Below the pieces are notes generated by a model. It did not search any database and was not told the origin of the DNA. It saw nothing but the letters and a program-made list of their open reading frames with translations. Below, piece after piece: positions 1 through 8,829 of a stretch of 64,000 bases of DNA. Made by a program: the position numbers and the translations under genes. The stretch comes from Pseudomonas gingeri (lineage in GTDB: Bacteria > Pseudomonadota > Gammaproteobacteria > Pseudomonadales > Pseudomonadaceae). Positions within the stretch are counted from its first letter, which is position 1. The number at the start of each line of letters is the position of its first letter. The stretch is from the NCBI RefSeq assembly GCF_013385635.1, contig NZ_JACAPR010000025.1, positions 1-64,000 of the forward strand, written 5' to 3'.

Positions 1-2
1 GG

Positions 3-34
3 GCCTCTTCGCTGGCAAACCAGGCTCCTACAGG
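3..34. repeat. REP-type palindrome arm
   Basis: This is one REP-like arm: the + strand reads CGCTGGCAAACCAGGCTCC, a degenerate version of the TGTAGGAGCCGGCTTGCC-type arms found elsewhere in the window. It overlaps the stop codon of the leftward gene that ends at 28. A partner arm would lie outside the window. Its role is probably mRNA 3'-end structure. Confidence 0.6.
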
Positions 35-900
35 TCGGTGTTCATATAGCCGGGCGGCAACTCATGCCGGGTTGGCGTCTTCTCTTCGTGGTAGTGCGGC
101 CTGCCCATTTCGGATGCCATCAGCTCGGGGTTGGCCAGGATGGTTTCGGTCAGCAGGCAATCCTCGCCGTCCTTGAACCAGCAGGCCAGCGCCGAATTGC
201 GGTTGCCATGCATGTCGACGATCTTCAGCCGTTTCTCGGCTTCGGTGGTGGGGGGGCTGGGGAAGGTCTTGGGCGGTAGCACCAGGGCCTCGCCGGGCTT
301 GAGCCACAGGTCCGCCAGGCAGATCTCGTTCGCGTAGGGCCGCCAGCGCGCCACGCTGATCACCAGTGGTAGCCGTGTGTAGCGGGAAAAGAACACGTGG
401 GCGAAGTTGTGGTACTCCAGGTCGGTCGGGTTGTAGGTCAACAGTTCGCGCTGGCGCGCCGGGCCGAGGTAGGGCGATTGGTGGCCGGCCCACTTGCCGT
501 AGGTGTACTGCGCCAGGATCAGTTTTTCGTATTCGAAGCGGATGCATTCACCGCTCTTGAGCAAAGTCATGCCGAAGGCCTGGGCGGTTTCTTCCGTGGC
601 CCACAGCGGCTCGTAGTGCACCTCCTTGGCGTGGAAATCGAACTCCTTGATTTCATAGGAACCGGTTGCCGTCGGCACCTTGCGGGTTTCCCACGTGATA
701 CCAGTGTATTTCCTGCCCCTTTCCAGCTCGGGCCTGTCGGGCGCCGGCGGGATCCGTCGGCCCAGTGCTTCGCGGCTGGGGACCGCGAGGCCCTGGTCGT
801 TGTAGAGGAAAGGGAAGGTACGGGTATCGAGTGGCGACTCGGCGCCATCCTCGATAAAGGGAATGCTGTTGAAAAACTGCATCATGGAGAGACCACTCAT
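28..900 (-). CDS. Hypothetical protein, possible partner of the MACPF toxin
   Basis: A 290-residue protein of no family I recognise. The start is placed at ATG 900 (MSGLSMMQFFNS), because the longer frame runs into the upstream gene; no good Shine-Dalgarno is visible and the nearby Met 5 or Met 6 could also serve. There is no signal peptide, no clear transmembrane segment and few cysteines. The middle has many aromatic residues (YTYGKW, ARWRPYANE) and the C-terminus is polar and His-rich (PHYHEE). It lies 74 bp downstream of the MACPF gene on the same strand, separated by a strong hairpin, so the two are probably co-transcribed. Its function is unknown; acting with the pore-forming protein is inferred from position alone. 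Confidence 0.7.
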   Translation of the reverse strand: MSGLSMMQFFNSIPFIEDGAESPLDTRTFPFLYNDQGLAVPSREALGRRIPPAPDRPELERGRKYTGITWETRKVPTATGSYEIKEFDFHAKEVHYEPLWATEETAQAFGMTLLKSGECIRFEYEKLILAQYTYGKWAGHQSPYLGPARQRELLTYNPTDLEYHNFAHVFFSRYTRLPLVISVARWRPYANEICLADLWLKPGEALVLPPKTFPSPPTTEAEKRLKIVDMHGNRNSALACWFKDGEDCLLTETILANPELMASEMGRPHYHEEKTPTRHELPPGYMNTDL

Positions 901-933
901 GTCAGGGGCTGCAAAGGAGACCGGTTGGGCAGA

Positions 934-965
934 CGGTCGATCCGGCAATCGTGTCGGATCGACCG
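934..965 (-). terminator. Intergenic hairpin (attenuator or mRNA stabiliser)
   Basis: A perfect 11-bp inverted repeat, CGGTCGATCCG (934-944) and CGGATCGACCG (955-965), with a 10-nt loop. It sits between the stop of the MACPF gene (975) and the start of its downstream neighbour (900). No T-run follows in the leftward direction, so it is not a canonical Rho-independent terminator. Partial attenuation or mRNA processing between the two genes is more likely. Confidence 0.6.
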
Positions 966-974
966 CGACAGGCC

Positions 975-2864
975 TTAACGATGTGGCTGTTGCTGCTCGC
1001 GTAACCAGTCCATGCCATGGGGCTCGCGCCATTGGCGGACTGCCGCGCGTTTTTCGACCTGGGTCAGGCACAGGCTGCGCATATGGTAGTACACCATCAA
1101 CAGATGAAAGACGTCGCCGCCGCGGCGGTCCCAGATCACATCATCCTCCTGCCGGCCCGGTTTGATGGGGTGGAGCCGGCAATCGCCCTGGTCGAGCATG
1201 CCTTGCAGGCAACTGCCGGTCTCGTAGTTGATCAGCAGGATCGGGTTGTTGATTTCCGGGTAGGGTTTTTCCAGTTCCGGCATGTACCAGAATTGCCCGG
1301 GATTGCCGATGTCCGGGGTCTGCATGACCACCCGGGTCTTGTTCTGCGGGTCGACGGCCAGTGCCGGATGATCGCCGGTGTTGTTGCGCATCAGGTAGAG
1401 GACGGTTTGTGTGTCTTCGAGGGTCTTGCCGGTCTGCACCAGCTTCACCTTGCCGAAGGAGTCATGGGACAGGCGTGCGCTGATTTTCACCCGCGGGTTG
1501 AGGTCGTAGCCCGGCTTGCCGAAGCCGGCGATCAGGCCGTCGACGCCTGGCACTTCCAGGTCGTTGCCCGCCAGGGCGTACGTCAGGCCGGCCTGGGGGT
1601 TGGGCTGCATATGCTTGGTCAGGATTTCCCAGCGCTGGAGGGTCTTGTCGCTGGCGCCGTTGTCCAGCAGCGCTTCGCGCATGGCGCGGCTCGGATAGTA
1701 GTTGCTGTGGCGTGGCCAGCGTTCCGTGGCCAGCAACAGCTTGTGCCCGCTCTTCTGTTTCAGCAGCAGCGCCAGGGCATCCCAGAACTGTTCGAAGGCG
1801 ATGGGCGCGGCGTCGGCGGCGGGCGGGTAGTGGAAGCTTTCGCTGGTGCTCTTGCTCTTGTTGTCGACGAACACGGTGCGCAAGGCCGGACCGTTGGCCG
1901 CGGCATTGAGCGAGGATCGGCGAGTGGAGCGACCGATGACGATCAGCGAGTCGGCCCAGTTCGCGTCAATCTCCGCCTTGTAGCTGGTGTACCACTGATA
2001 CGCCTCTTCCAGGGCATTACGGGTCGGGCCTTCCTTGACGAAGAGAAACACCGGCGCCAGTTTCAGTTCGACGACCCGTGGGCTGTCAGGCAGGGATTTT
2101 CGCCAGGCGGCGAAATCGGCGCTGTAGTCACGTGGCGTGAGCGAGTTGAAGCTGATGGAGTGGGTGCCGCCAGAGGTGGTCAGCCGGCTGTTGCGATTGG
2201 CCAGGTGCCGCTTGACCTCTTCCTTGATCTCGGTGGAAGCGGTAGCGCTGACAAACGCACCGTATTCCGCCTCGACCATTGCCTTGAGGCTGCTCTTGTT
2301 GCTGAGGTAGCTCTTGGACGCCGTCATGGCGTAGTTCAGCGAACCGCCGACGAGCACTTCATTGACGATATCGGCGCCGAAGTCGACGAAGAAGTTGAAG
2401 AACGTCTTGGCGTCAGCCTGATCGAAAGCCTGGGGCAGTTCCTTGACGCGGCTCTTGAACGCCTCGGTGGCGTTGTCCGGATTGACCGCCAGGCTCAGTT
2501 TCCACAAGCGCACGGTGTGGCTGTAGAGGGCGGCTTCGCGCTCTTCAAGCTGGGAGATATCGCTGCCGAAGGTGGCCTTGAAGCCGGCGGAGAAGGCACC
2601 ATAGCTGCCCTTGGCCTCGACACTCGACTGAGTGTGCTTTTCATACTCTTCGTGGGACGAAAAGCTTTCCGTGAAATAGTCTTCCTTGCTCATCGGGTCC
2701 AGCGTGACGTGCTGGCCGATGCTGTAGGACTTGCTGTCATAGGTCACCTCGCGCTTGGCGCTTTCGGTATCCCCGACTTTCTGGCATTCCTTGCTTTCGC
2801 TGGCCCAGTCCAGTTTGTTCAAACCGCGTCCCAGCAGCTGCGAACCACCGATGTCGTTGCTCAT
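975..2864 (-). CDS. MACPF-domain pore-forming protein
   Basis: A 629-residue protein with a membrane-attack-complex/perforin domain. The family signature (aromatic-G-x-x-aromatic-x6-GG) is visible as F162-G-A-D-I ending in G173-G174. It is followed by the typical Ser/Thr/Ala-rich amphipathic segments (SLNYAMTASKSYLSNKSS, then EYGAFVSATASTEIK) that form pore beta-hairpins in this family. The last 200 residues are beta-rich and may form a binding domain. No signal peptide is seen, as in several bacterial MACPF insecticidal proteins. The start ATG at 2864 has GGGAG upstream. It is divergent from a large regulator (GTG 3110) across a 245-bp region with phased repeats. The MACPF assignment is firm; an insecticidal or antagonistic role is inference. 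Confidence 0.85.
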   Translation of the reverse strand: MSNDIGGSQLLGRGLNKLDWASESKECQKVGDTESAKREVTYDSKSYSIGQHVTLDPMSKEDYFTESFSSHEEYEKHTQSSVEAKGSYGAFSAGFKATFGSDISQLEEREAALYSHTVRLWKLSLAVNPDNATEAFKSRVKELPQAFDQADAKTFFNFFVDFGADIVNEVLVGGSLNYAMTASKSYLSNKSSLKAMVEAEYGAFVSATASTEIKEEVKRHLANRNSRLTTSGGTHSISFNSLTPRDYSADFAAWRKSLPDSPRVVELKLAPVFLFVKEGPTRNALEEAYQWYTSYKAEIDANWADSLIVIGRSTRRSSLNAAANGPALRTVFVDNKSKSTSESFHYPPAADAAPIAFEQFWDALALLLKQKSGHKLLLATERWPRHSNYYPSRAMREALLDNGASDKTLQRWEILTKHMQPNPQAGLTYALAGNDLEVPGVDGLIAGFGKPGYDLNPRVKISARLSHDSFGKVKLVQTGKTLEDTQTVLYLMRNNTGDHPALAVDPQNKTRVVMQTPDIGNPGQFWYMPELEKPYPEINNPILLINYETGSCLQGMLDQGDCRLHPIKPGRQEDDVIWDRRGGDVFHLLMVYYHMRSLCLTQVEKRAAVRQWREPHGMDWLREQQQPHR

Positions 2865-2887
2865 CGTCTTCTCCCCTCGTCCAGGTT

Positions 2888-2985
2888 GTATCAGTTGGCT
2901 CCACTGACGCAGACCAGTATCGGAAGAGCGGGGCGGGTGAGACAGTCCAGAGCAGTGTCAGTCCGGTATCAGTTTGGTATCAGTT
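2888..2985. promoter_or_regulatory. Direct repeats GTATCAGTT in the divergent intergenic region
   Basis: The 9-mer GTATCAGTT occurs at 2888-2896, 2966-2974 and 2977-2985. The last two are 11 bp apart (one helical turn); the first is 78 bp away (about seven turns). They lie between the divergent MACPF and XRE-STAND regulator genes, so they are candidate binding sites for that regulator. Binding is not shown by the sequence. Confidence 0.5.
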
Positions 2986-3109
2986 AAATGCGCAAACAGC
3001 CGGTTCACCCCGTGATTGCTGCCTGGCTGCTGGGGTACACTCGACCGGCTGCCAGGTCATCACGGCCCGGCATTCGCTGATTGCGACATCCGATTGTGCG
3101 TTTATTGGC

Positions 3110-6100
3110 GTGCCTGCCCAGGGTGACGGGGCGGCCGGGGCTATCGACATGGATTCCAGGAACCCTTCGCTTTCCGCTGTGGCCAGGCCTGGGTCGGCGA
3201 TTTCCGACGGCCGCGTGCTGCTCGATGGCGGGTTGCTGAAAGGGCTGCGCAAACAGCATGGCCTGAGCCAGGAAACCCTCGCCGAAGCCTGCCTGAACCG
3301 TCATCTGTGCGTGTCCATCGCCTCCATCAAGCGGGCCGAGACGGGCAAGCCGGTGCTGTATCGCACCGCCCGCCACCTGGCCACGGCCTTCGAGGTCGAT
3401 GTCAGCGCCCTGCTCGGGCAATCGGTCACAGCGGCGCTTGAGGACATCGAGCAGACCCTCAGTGAATTGCACGACAGCGTATTCTCGGCGCAGGCGGCAG
3501 ACTATGCGGTCATTCGCTATGTGCTGGAGTTGTGCTTCGCCACTGACCTGTCGCCCGATAACCGCGCATCGACATCGGTGCTGTTGTTTGCCGAGGACAT
3601 CGAGCGACTGATCCGGCAGTTCGGCGGGGTACCGGTCGACGCCACGTCGGGCCTGGTCATCGCTCGGTTCGGTTCGCCACAGGCCTATCGCAGTGACAGC
3701 GAACGCGCCTTGCTCTGCGCCCTGGCCTTGAGTCGCGAACAGTTGGTGCGGGCCGGGCACGGCATTGCGCTGCGGCTGGTTCGCGAAAGCCGCGACGTCG
3801 AGGCGCTGCCTGCCGAGGCGCTGGCCCTGATTCACCACGCGTTTCCCGTGCAGCATGGCAATGCCCCGGTGCATGTGGCACAGAACCTAGTCGAGCAACT
3901 GTCCCCACGGTTCGAGTTCGCCGCGGGTGAGGCGGCGTTTCCTGCCTATCGACGCTGCCAGCGTCTGCGCAACCTCGATGAAAATGCGCCGCGGCCGCTG
4001 GTGGGCCGGGCGATAGAAGTGCTGCAGTTCAAAGGGGTGATCGAGGCCACCGAGGAATGCCAGGACGGCCATGTGGTCTATCTGCGTGGCATGGCCGGCA
4101 TCGGCAAGACGCGACTGGTCAGCGAGTTTTTCGAGATGGCCCGGCAGGGCGGCTTCGCCTGCCATCGCGGCGACGTGCTGGACTTCGGCATGGACCATGG
4201 CCTCTGGCCTCTCGGACAACTGGTGTGCAGCTTGCTGGCGCCGGGGACTTCGCCACCCATCAGCGGGCAGGAACTGGAAGCGGCGGCGCTGCGTTTGAAA
4301 CTGTCGGCCGAACAACTCATGTTCCTGCAGATACTGACCGGTGTGCATCCCGCCGGTGAGTCGTTCAAGGCGCAGTTGGCGTTGTATGCGGCGATGAGCA
4401 GCGAGGCGCGGACACAAGGCCTGTTCAACGCGCTGTTGCAACTACTGCTGCGTATCGCGGTGCAGCAGCCCCTGCTGATTGCCGTTGAAGACCTGCACTG
4501 GGGCGACGCGACGTTGTTTGCCATGCTCGGCAAGCTGCTCAATGCCACCAACGAGGCGCCGATCGTCTGGCTGCTGACCTCCCGTCCCGAGGGCGATCCG
4601 TTGGAAAGCCAGCTGCGCCCGCATTGCGCCAATCCCATGAGCCTGCTCGATATCGCGCCGATTCGCGCACGGGAAGCGGCGGTGCTGGCGGAGCAGTTTC
4701 CCGAGATCGATCCCGGCTATCGTGCCGACTGCGTGACACGGGCCCAGGGTAATCCGTTGTACCTCACACAATTGTTGTCGAACCAGGAAGGCGTGCTCCC
4801 GGACAGCCTGCGGCATCTGGTGCAGACACGGGTGGATCGGTTCTCCCCCGAACAACGCCGGGCCCTGCATTACGCTGCCGTGCTCGGTAATCGCTTCGAT
4901 CTGGCGCTCTGGCGCGAGGCGCTGGGCAAGCCCGACTACGTCCCCGAAGCGCAATGGCGCCAGAGCCTGTTGCGTGAGGTCGAGCCGGGCAGCTACATGT
5001 TTGTCCACGACCTGGTCATGCACTGTCTCTACGACGCGATGCCGCGGGTCCTGCGCGAACAGTTGCATCGCGCGGTGGCGACGCTCTATCACCATCGTGA
5101 CCGGGTATTGCACGCCCAGCACCTGCTGCGGGCCGATGCTCCGGAGGCCTTCGATGCGCTGCTGGCCGCCATGCTCGAAAAGCTGCAGGCCTGCCAGTAC
5201 GACAGCGTGCTGGCCCTGGGACTGCAGGCGGCCGGCCGGGGCGAGCGCGCCGCGAGCAGTTTCGACCTGGCCTTGCTCCGCGCCCAGGCGTGCTCGGGCC
5301 TGGGCCGGACCAGCGAGGCGCGCGACAGTTTCCAGCAGGCGCTGACGCTGGCCGCGCGGGACGAAGAGCGCATCGAAGCGGCGCTGGGCCTGGCGGCGGT
5401 GCTGAACACCCTCGACTGCCTGGACGAAGAAGAGAACCTGATTGAACAGACACTGCCTGTCGCCCAGGGCTTGCAGGCGCATACGGCACTGGCTCGGCTG
5501 TATCACCTGCGCGGCAATATCTATTTTCCGCGTGGCGACTATGTAAAGTGCCGTCGCCTGCACGAGGAATCGCTGTCCTTTGCCCGCATCGGCCTGCACC
5601 TCGAGACCCAGGCCAAGGCCCTCAGTGGCATTGGTGACTCCTACTATGCCCAGGGCAGCATGCAGACCGCCTACGAAGTCTTCGACCAGTGTGTGCGCCT
5701 GTGCGAGCGTCATGAACTGGTGCAAGTGGAAGCGGGCAATCGCAGTGCGCGGGGTTCGGCGCAGTTCTACCTGGGCCACTCGGAAGCGGCCTTGCGCGAT
5801 GCCACGCAGGCCATCGAAAGCAGTCGCAGGATCGGTAACCACCGGGCGGAGGTGTTTTCCCGCCTGACCGCCTCCTGGGTGCTGTCGGCCGCCGGCCGCG
5901 ATACCGAAGCGGGGCAGGAGTTGTCCGATGCCCTTGAGCTGGCGCGCAACCTCGGCGCCAGTCGTTTCGAGGCGATCCTCCTCGAAGGGCTGGCGCGGGT
6001 GGCGCTGCGCCAGGGCGAGCGGGGCCGGGCGCAGGGCCTGATCATGGAAGCGGCGGAACGGGTCGAGCGTTTTGCTCTGCAACGCTATATCGGTCCCTGG

Positions 6101-6481
6101 GTCTACGGCAGCCTGGCGTTGCTGCTCGACGACGAGACGCTCAAGCGCCAGGCGCTGGCGCGGGGCGAGGCCCTGCTGGACCAGGCGTGCCTGGCTCACA
6201 ATGTCTTGCAGTTCCGGGTGAGCGCCGCCGAAGTCTGCCTGCTGGCGGGGGATATCGAGCAGGCGATCAATCATGGGCAGCAGATGGCGATTCTTCCCGA
6301 GTCGGCCTCCTGCGCCTGGATCCGCCACCATGTACGGCTGATCGGCGCGGCGGGGCAATGGCTGCAGAGCGCGGATCGTTCGAACGTCGAGTTGCTGCAC
6401 GCCATTCGCCGCGAAGCCGAGCAGCTCGGCTTTGTCGCGACCATGCCCGAGCTGGCAGCGGTTCTCCCACGGTCTTCCTGA
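3110..6481 (+). CDS. XRE-type STAND ATPase regulator with TPR repeats
   Basis: A 1123-residue signal-transducing regulator. Residues about 43-103 form an XRE/Cro-type helix-turn-helix (LRKQHGLSQETLAEA). Residues about 155-240 resemble a degenerate class III cyclase homology domain (VIARFGSPQAYRSDSERALL). An AAA_16/STAND ATPase follows, with Walker A GMAGIGKT at 327-334 and Walker B-like AVEDLHWGD from 458. The C-terminal half is helical TPR-like repeats (for example GDSYYAQGSMQTAYEVFDQC). Known STAND regulators bind an inducer through the repeat region and switch on ATP. The start is GTG 3110; ATG 3149 is an alternative and neither has a strong ribosome site. Its divergent position makes it the likely regulator of the MACPF gene. 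Confidence 0.8.
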   Translation: MPAQGDGAAGAIDMDSRNPSLSAVARPGSAISDGRVLLDGGLLKGLRKQHGLSQETLAEACLNRHLCVSIASIKRAETGKPVLYRTARHLATAFEVDVSALLGQSVTAALEDIEQTLSELHDSVFSAQAADYAVIRYVLELCFATDLSPDNRASTSVLLFAEDIERLIRQFGGVPVDATSGLVIARFGSPQAYRSDSERALLCALALSREQLVRAGHGIALRLVRESRDVEALPAEALALIHHAFPVQHGNAPVHVAQNLVEQLSPRFEFAAGEAAFPAYRRCQRLRNLDENAPRPLVGRAIEVLQFKGVIEATEECQDGHVVYLRGMAGIGKTRLVSEFFEMARQGGFACHRGDVLDFGMDHGLWPLGQLVCSLLAPGTSPPISGQELEAAALRLKLSAEQLMFLQILTGVHPAGESFKAQLALYAAMSSEARTQGLFNALLQLLLRIAVQQPLLIAVEDLHWGDATLFAMLGKLLNATNEAPIVWLLTSRPEGDPLESQLRPHCANPMSLLDIAPIRAREAAVLAEQFPEIDPGYRADCVTRAQGNPLYLTQLLSNQEGVLPDSLRHLVQTRVDRFSPEQRRALHYAAVLGNRFDLALWREALGKPDYVPEAQWRQSLLREVEPGSYMFVHDLVMHCLYDAMPRVLREQLHRAVATLYHHRDRVLHAQHLLRADAPEAFDALLAAMLEKLQACQYDSVLALGLQAAGRGERAASSFDLALLRAQACSGLGRTSEARDSFQQALTLAARDEERIEAALGLAAVLNTLDCLDEEENLIEQTLPVAQGLQAHTALARLYHLRGNIYFPRGDYVKCRRLHEESLSFARIGLHLETQAKALSGIGDSYYAQGSMQTAYEVFDQCVRLCERHELVQVEAGNRSARGSAQFYLGHSEAALRDATQAIESSRRIGNHRAEVFSRLTASWVLSAAGRDTEAGQELSDALELARNLGASRFEAILLEGLARVALRQGERGRAQGLIMEAAERVERFALQRYIGPWVYGSLALLLDDETLKRQALARGEALLDQACLAHNVLQFRVSAAEVCLLAGDIEQAINHGQQMAILPESASCAWIRHHVRLIGAAGQWLQSADRSNVELLHAIRREAEQLGFVATMPELAAVLPRSS

Positions 6482-6763
6482 GGCGCGGCGTTTGCGCACT
6501 CTTTGTACTCGCCAGGGGCAACTTTGGTGCATGTTCCGAACGGTTGCGAGGTGCGTCGTTGGCCCGCCCGCTGACCTTTTCCTTCGTTTGCGTCCACGGC
6601 GGCCAGTATTTCTTGCAACCACGGACAGTCCTGCACCGATTTCATCCAGTACGTCCGGTTTCTGGAGCGAAGTTTGCGTGGCTGGCGCGAGGACGCGGAG
6701 TGTTCGCCGCGACCCGATTCCCCGCCCCTTTGAACAGGGCCTCATTTCCCGAGGAGAACCTCA

Positions 6764-7819
6764 GTGATCTCAAGGCTGATCCAGCAGTACAAAGCCTCCA
6801 GCGGTATCATCAAGGCCCGGTTGTTCGCCATCTACGGCGTACTGCTGGCGCTCAATGTGTTTGCCTGGGGCTGGGCGCTCCTGGCCTTTCACGATCAGCC
6901 GGTGCTGCTGGCGACCGCGCTGCTGGCCTACGGTTTCGGCCTGCGTCACGCGGTGGATGCTGACCATATCGCCGCCATCGACAACGTCACCCGCAAGCTC
7001 ATGCAGGATGGCCAGCGCCCGGTCACCGTCGGGTTCTTCTTCTCCATGGGGCACTCCAGCGTCGTGCTCCTGGCCTCGGTCGCGGTGGCGTTCGCCGTGG
7101 TGAAAATGGGTGCCGGATTCGAGCACTTCAAGGCGGTCGGCGGGGTGTTCGGCACCTCGGTGTCGGCGTCGTTCCTGTTCATCATCGCGCTGACCAACCT
7201 GGTGATCTTCGGCTCGATCTACCAGGCCTGGCGCAAGCTCAAACGCGGCGAAGCCTATGTCGACAGCGACTTTGACCAATTGCTGAACAAGCGTGGTTTC
7301 TTCAACCGCCTGCTGCAACCGCTGTTCCGTTTTATCAGCCGCAGCTGGCACCTGTACCCGCTGGGTTTCCTGTTCGGCATCGGCTTTGACACCGCCACGG
7401 AAATCAGCCTGCTGGGGATTTCCGCGACCCAGGCCTCGCAAGGCCTGTCGCCATGGTCGGTGCTGATTTTCCCGTTGCTGTTCAGTGCCGGCATGTCGCT
7501 GGTCGATACCCTCGACGGCCACCTGATGCTCGGTGCCTATGGCTGGGCCTACCTGAAGCCGGCCCGCAAGATCTACTACAACATGACCATCACCCTGGTT
7601 TCGGTGCTGGTGGCCCTGGTAGTCGGCAGCGTCGAGGCCCTCGGCCTGTTCGCCGATACCTACAGCCCGCGGGGCGCGGTGTGGGACGTCGTGGCGATGC
7701 TCAACGACAACTTCGGCAGCCTGGGCTACCTGATCATCGGGATCTTCGTCGCGAGCTGGGCGCTGTCGATGATGTTCTACAAACTGCGCGGCTTCGATCG
7801 CCTGGACAGCGTGCGCTGA
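6764..7819 (+). CDS. NiCoT family nickel/cobalt permease
   Basis: A 351-residue inner-membrane transporter of the HoxN/NixA/NhlF family. Diagnostic motifs are RHAVDADHIAAIDNVTR in helix II, FFSMGHSSVV in helix III and LFGIGFDTATEIS in the later helices. About eight hydrophobic segments are visible. The start is GTG 6764 with GAGGAG at 6751-6756. It is convergent with the cobalt-type nitrile hydratase operon. NhlF, the cobalt importer linked to Rhodococcus nitrile hydratase, belongs to this family, so cobalt supply for the enzyme is the likely job. The sequence alone does not decide between nickel and cobalt. I see no cobalamin or NiCo riboswitch in the 282 bp upstream. Confidence 0.9.
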   Translation: MISRLIQQYKASSGIIKARLFAIYGVLLALNVFAWGWALLAFHDQPVLLATALLAYGFGLRHAVDADHIAAIDNVTRKLMQDGQRPVTVGFFFSMGHSSVVLLASVAVAFAVVKMGAGFEHFKAVGGVFGTSVSASFLFIIALTNLVIFGSIYQAWRKLKRGEAYVDSDFDQLLNKRGFFNRLLQPLFRFISRSWHLYPLGFLFGIGFDTATEISLLGISATQASQGLSPWSVLIFPLLFSAGMSLVDTLDGHLMLGAYGWAYLKPARKIYYNMTITLVSVLVALVVGSVEALGLFADTYSPRGAVWDVVAMLNDNFGSLGYLIIGIFVASWALSMMFYKLRGFDRLDSVR

Positions 7820-7828
7820 CCTGCGAGG

Positions 7829-8797
7829 TCAGCCGCCTGAATGAAAGCGCTGGCGATAGTCTCCGGGATTGATCGCCAGCCGCTTGGCAAACACCCGCCG
7901 CAAGGCCTCCGAACTGTCGAAACCGCAGTGCCGGGCAATCTCCTTGAGGGACAGCTCGGTGGTTTCCAGATAACGCCGGGCGGCATCGATACGGGCGTCG
8001 GCGAGAAACGCCATGGGCGGTTTACCCGTCTCGCGGGTGAACAGGCGGGACAGGTTGCGCGGGCTCATGTGCACCCGCTCGGCCAGGGCTTGCAGGCTGT
8101 GCCCGGCCTGCAAATGGCGCAGCAGATAATCCTGGGTCGCCAGCACCTGGGAGTCGGTGTGGGCCTGGGTCTCCAGCAGCGGACTGAATTGTGACTGGCC
8201 GCCGGCCCGCCGCAGGTAGACCACCAGGTACTTGGCAACCGCCACGGCGAGCTTCTTGCCAAAGTCCTCCTCGATCATCAGCAAGGCCAGGTCGATCCCC
8301 GCCGTGACCCCGGCGGTGGTGTAGATCGATCCGTCGCGATGATGGATAGGATCAGCCTCGACCCGGCTCAGGGGGAACATCTCGGCCAGGCGCGGGGCAT
8401 CCATCCAGTGGGTGGTCACGGTCCGGTGGTTGATCAACCGCGCCGCACCGAGGGCGAATACGCCGTTGCAGATCGCGGCGAGGCGTCGGGCGCTCTTGTG
8501 CTGGGCGACCAGCCAGGCGCCGAGGGTCGAATCCTCCAGCACATCGAAGATCCCCGTTCCGCCGGGCAGGATCACTGTGTCGAAATGTGGGCAGGGATCG
8601 AAGATGGTCCGGTCGGGCATCACCGTCATCCCGCTGGAGGACGACAGTGCGCCACGGGTGGTCGCGACCGTGAGCATTTCGTACTGGCAGTCACCCTGGC
8701 TGAGGCGCCTGACCTCGGCAAAGGCGTCCTGGGGCCCGGCGATGTCAAGCAACTGGAAGCCGGGGAAGAGCACCATCGCCACGGTGATTTTGCGCAT
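7829..8797 (-). CDS. GlxA-family transcriptional regulator (DJ-1/PfpI-like plus AraC HTH)
   Basis: A 322-residue regulator. The N-terminal domain is DJ-1/PfpI-like, including the nucleophile-elbow motif AAICNGVFALGAA with its conserved cysteine. The C-terminal 100 residues are an AraC-type double helix-turn-helix (SLQALAERVHMSPRNLSRLF, then SLKEIARHCGFDSSEALRRVF). It is the last gene of the leftward nitrile hydratase cluster, 32 bp after the accessory gene, and is tail-to-tail with the Ni/Co permease. No clear Shine-Dalgarno precedes ATG 8797. AraC regulators are often found beside nitrile and amide degradation genes, so control of this operon is a reasonable inference; the effector is unknown. 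Confidence 0.88.
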   Translation of the reverse strand: MRKITVAMVLFPGFQLLDIAGPQDAFAEVRRLSQGDCQYEMLTVATTRGALSSSSGMTVMPDRTIFDPCPHFDTVILPGGTGIFDVLEDSTLGAWLVAQHKSARRLAAICNGVFALGAARLINHRTVTTHWMDAPRLAEMFPLSRVEADPIHHRDGSIYTTAGVTAGIDLALLMIEEDFGKKLAVAVAKYLVVYLRRAGGQSQFSPLLETQAHTDSQVLATQDYLLRHLQAGHSLQALAERVHMSPRNLSRLFTRETGKPPMAFLADARIDAARRYLETTELSLKEIARHCGFDSSEALRRVFAKRLAINPGDYRQRFHSGG

Positions 8798-8829
8798 GGG
8801 GGATTGATCCGCAAGGAGGTGGGATTAGC

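Noticed and set aside
1017..2987. Long + strand open frame of 656 codons opposite the MACPF gene
   Set aside because: It is antisense to a gene with a clear domain, has no homology-like motifs and arises from high GC third positions.
4442..6745. 767-codon - strand frame opposite the STAND regulator
   Set aside because: Composition is Arg/Gln/Leu-rich with no domain; the + strand gene has Walker motifs and TPR repeats.
6482..6763. Cobalamin or nickel/cobalt riboswitch before the permease
   Set aside because: The conserved boxes of these aptamers could not be found; only unremarkable GC-rich sequence and a good ribosome site are present.
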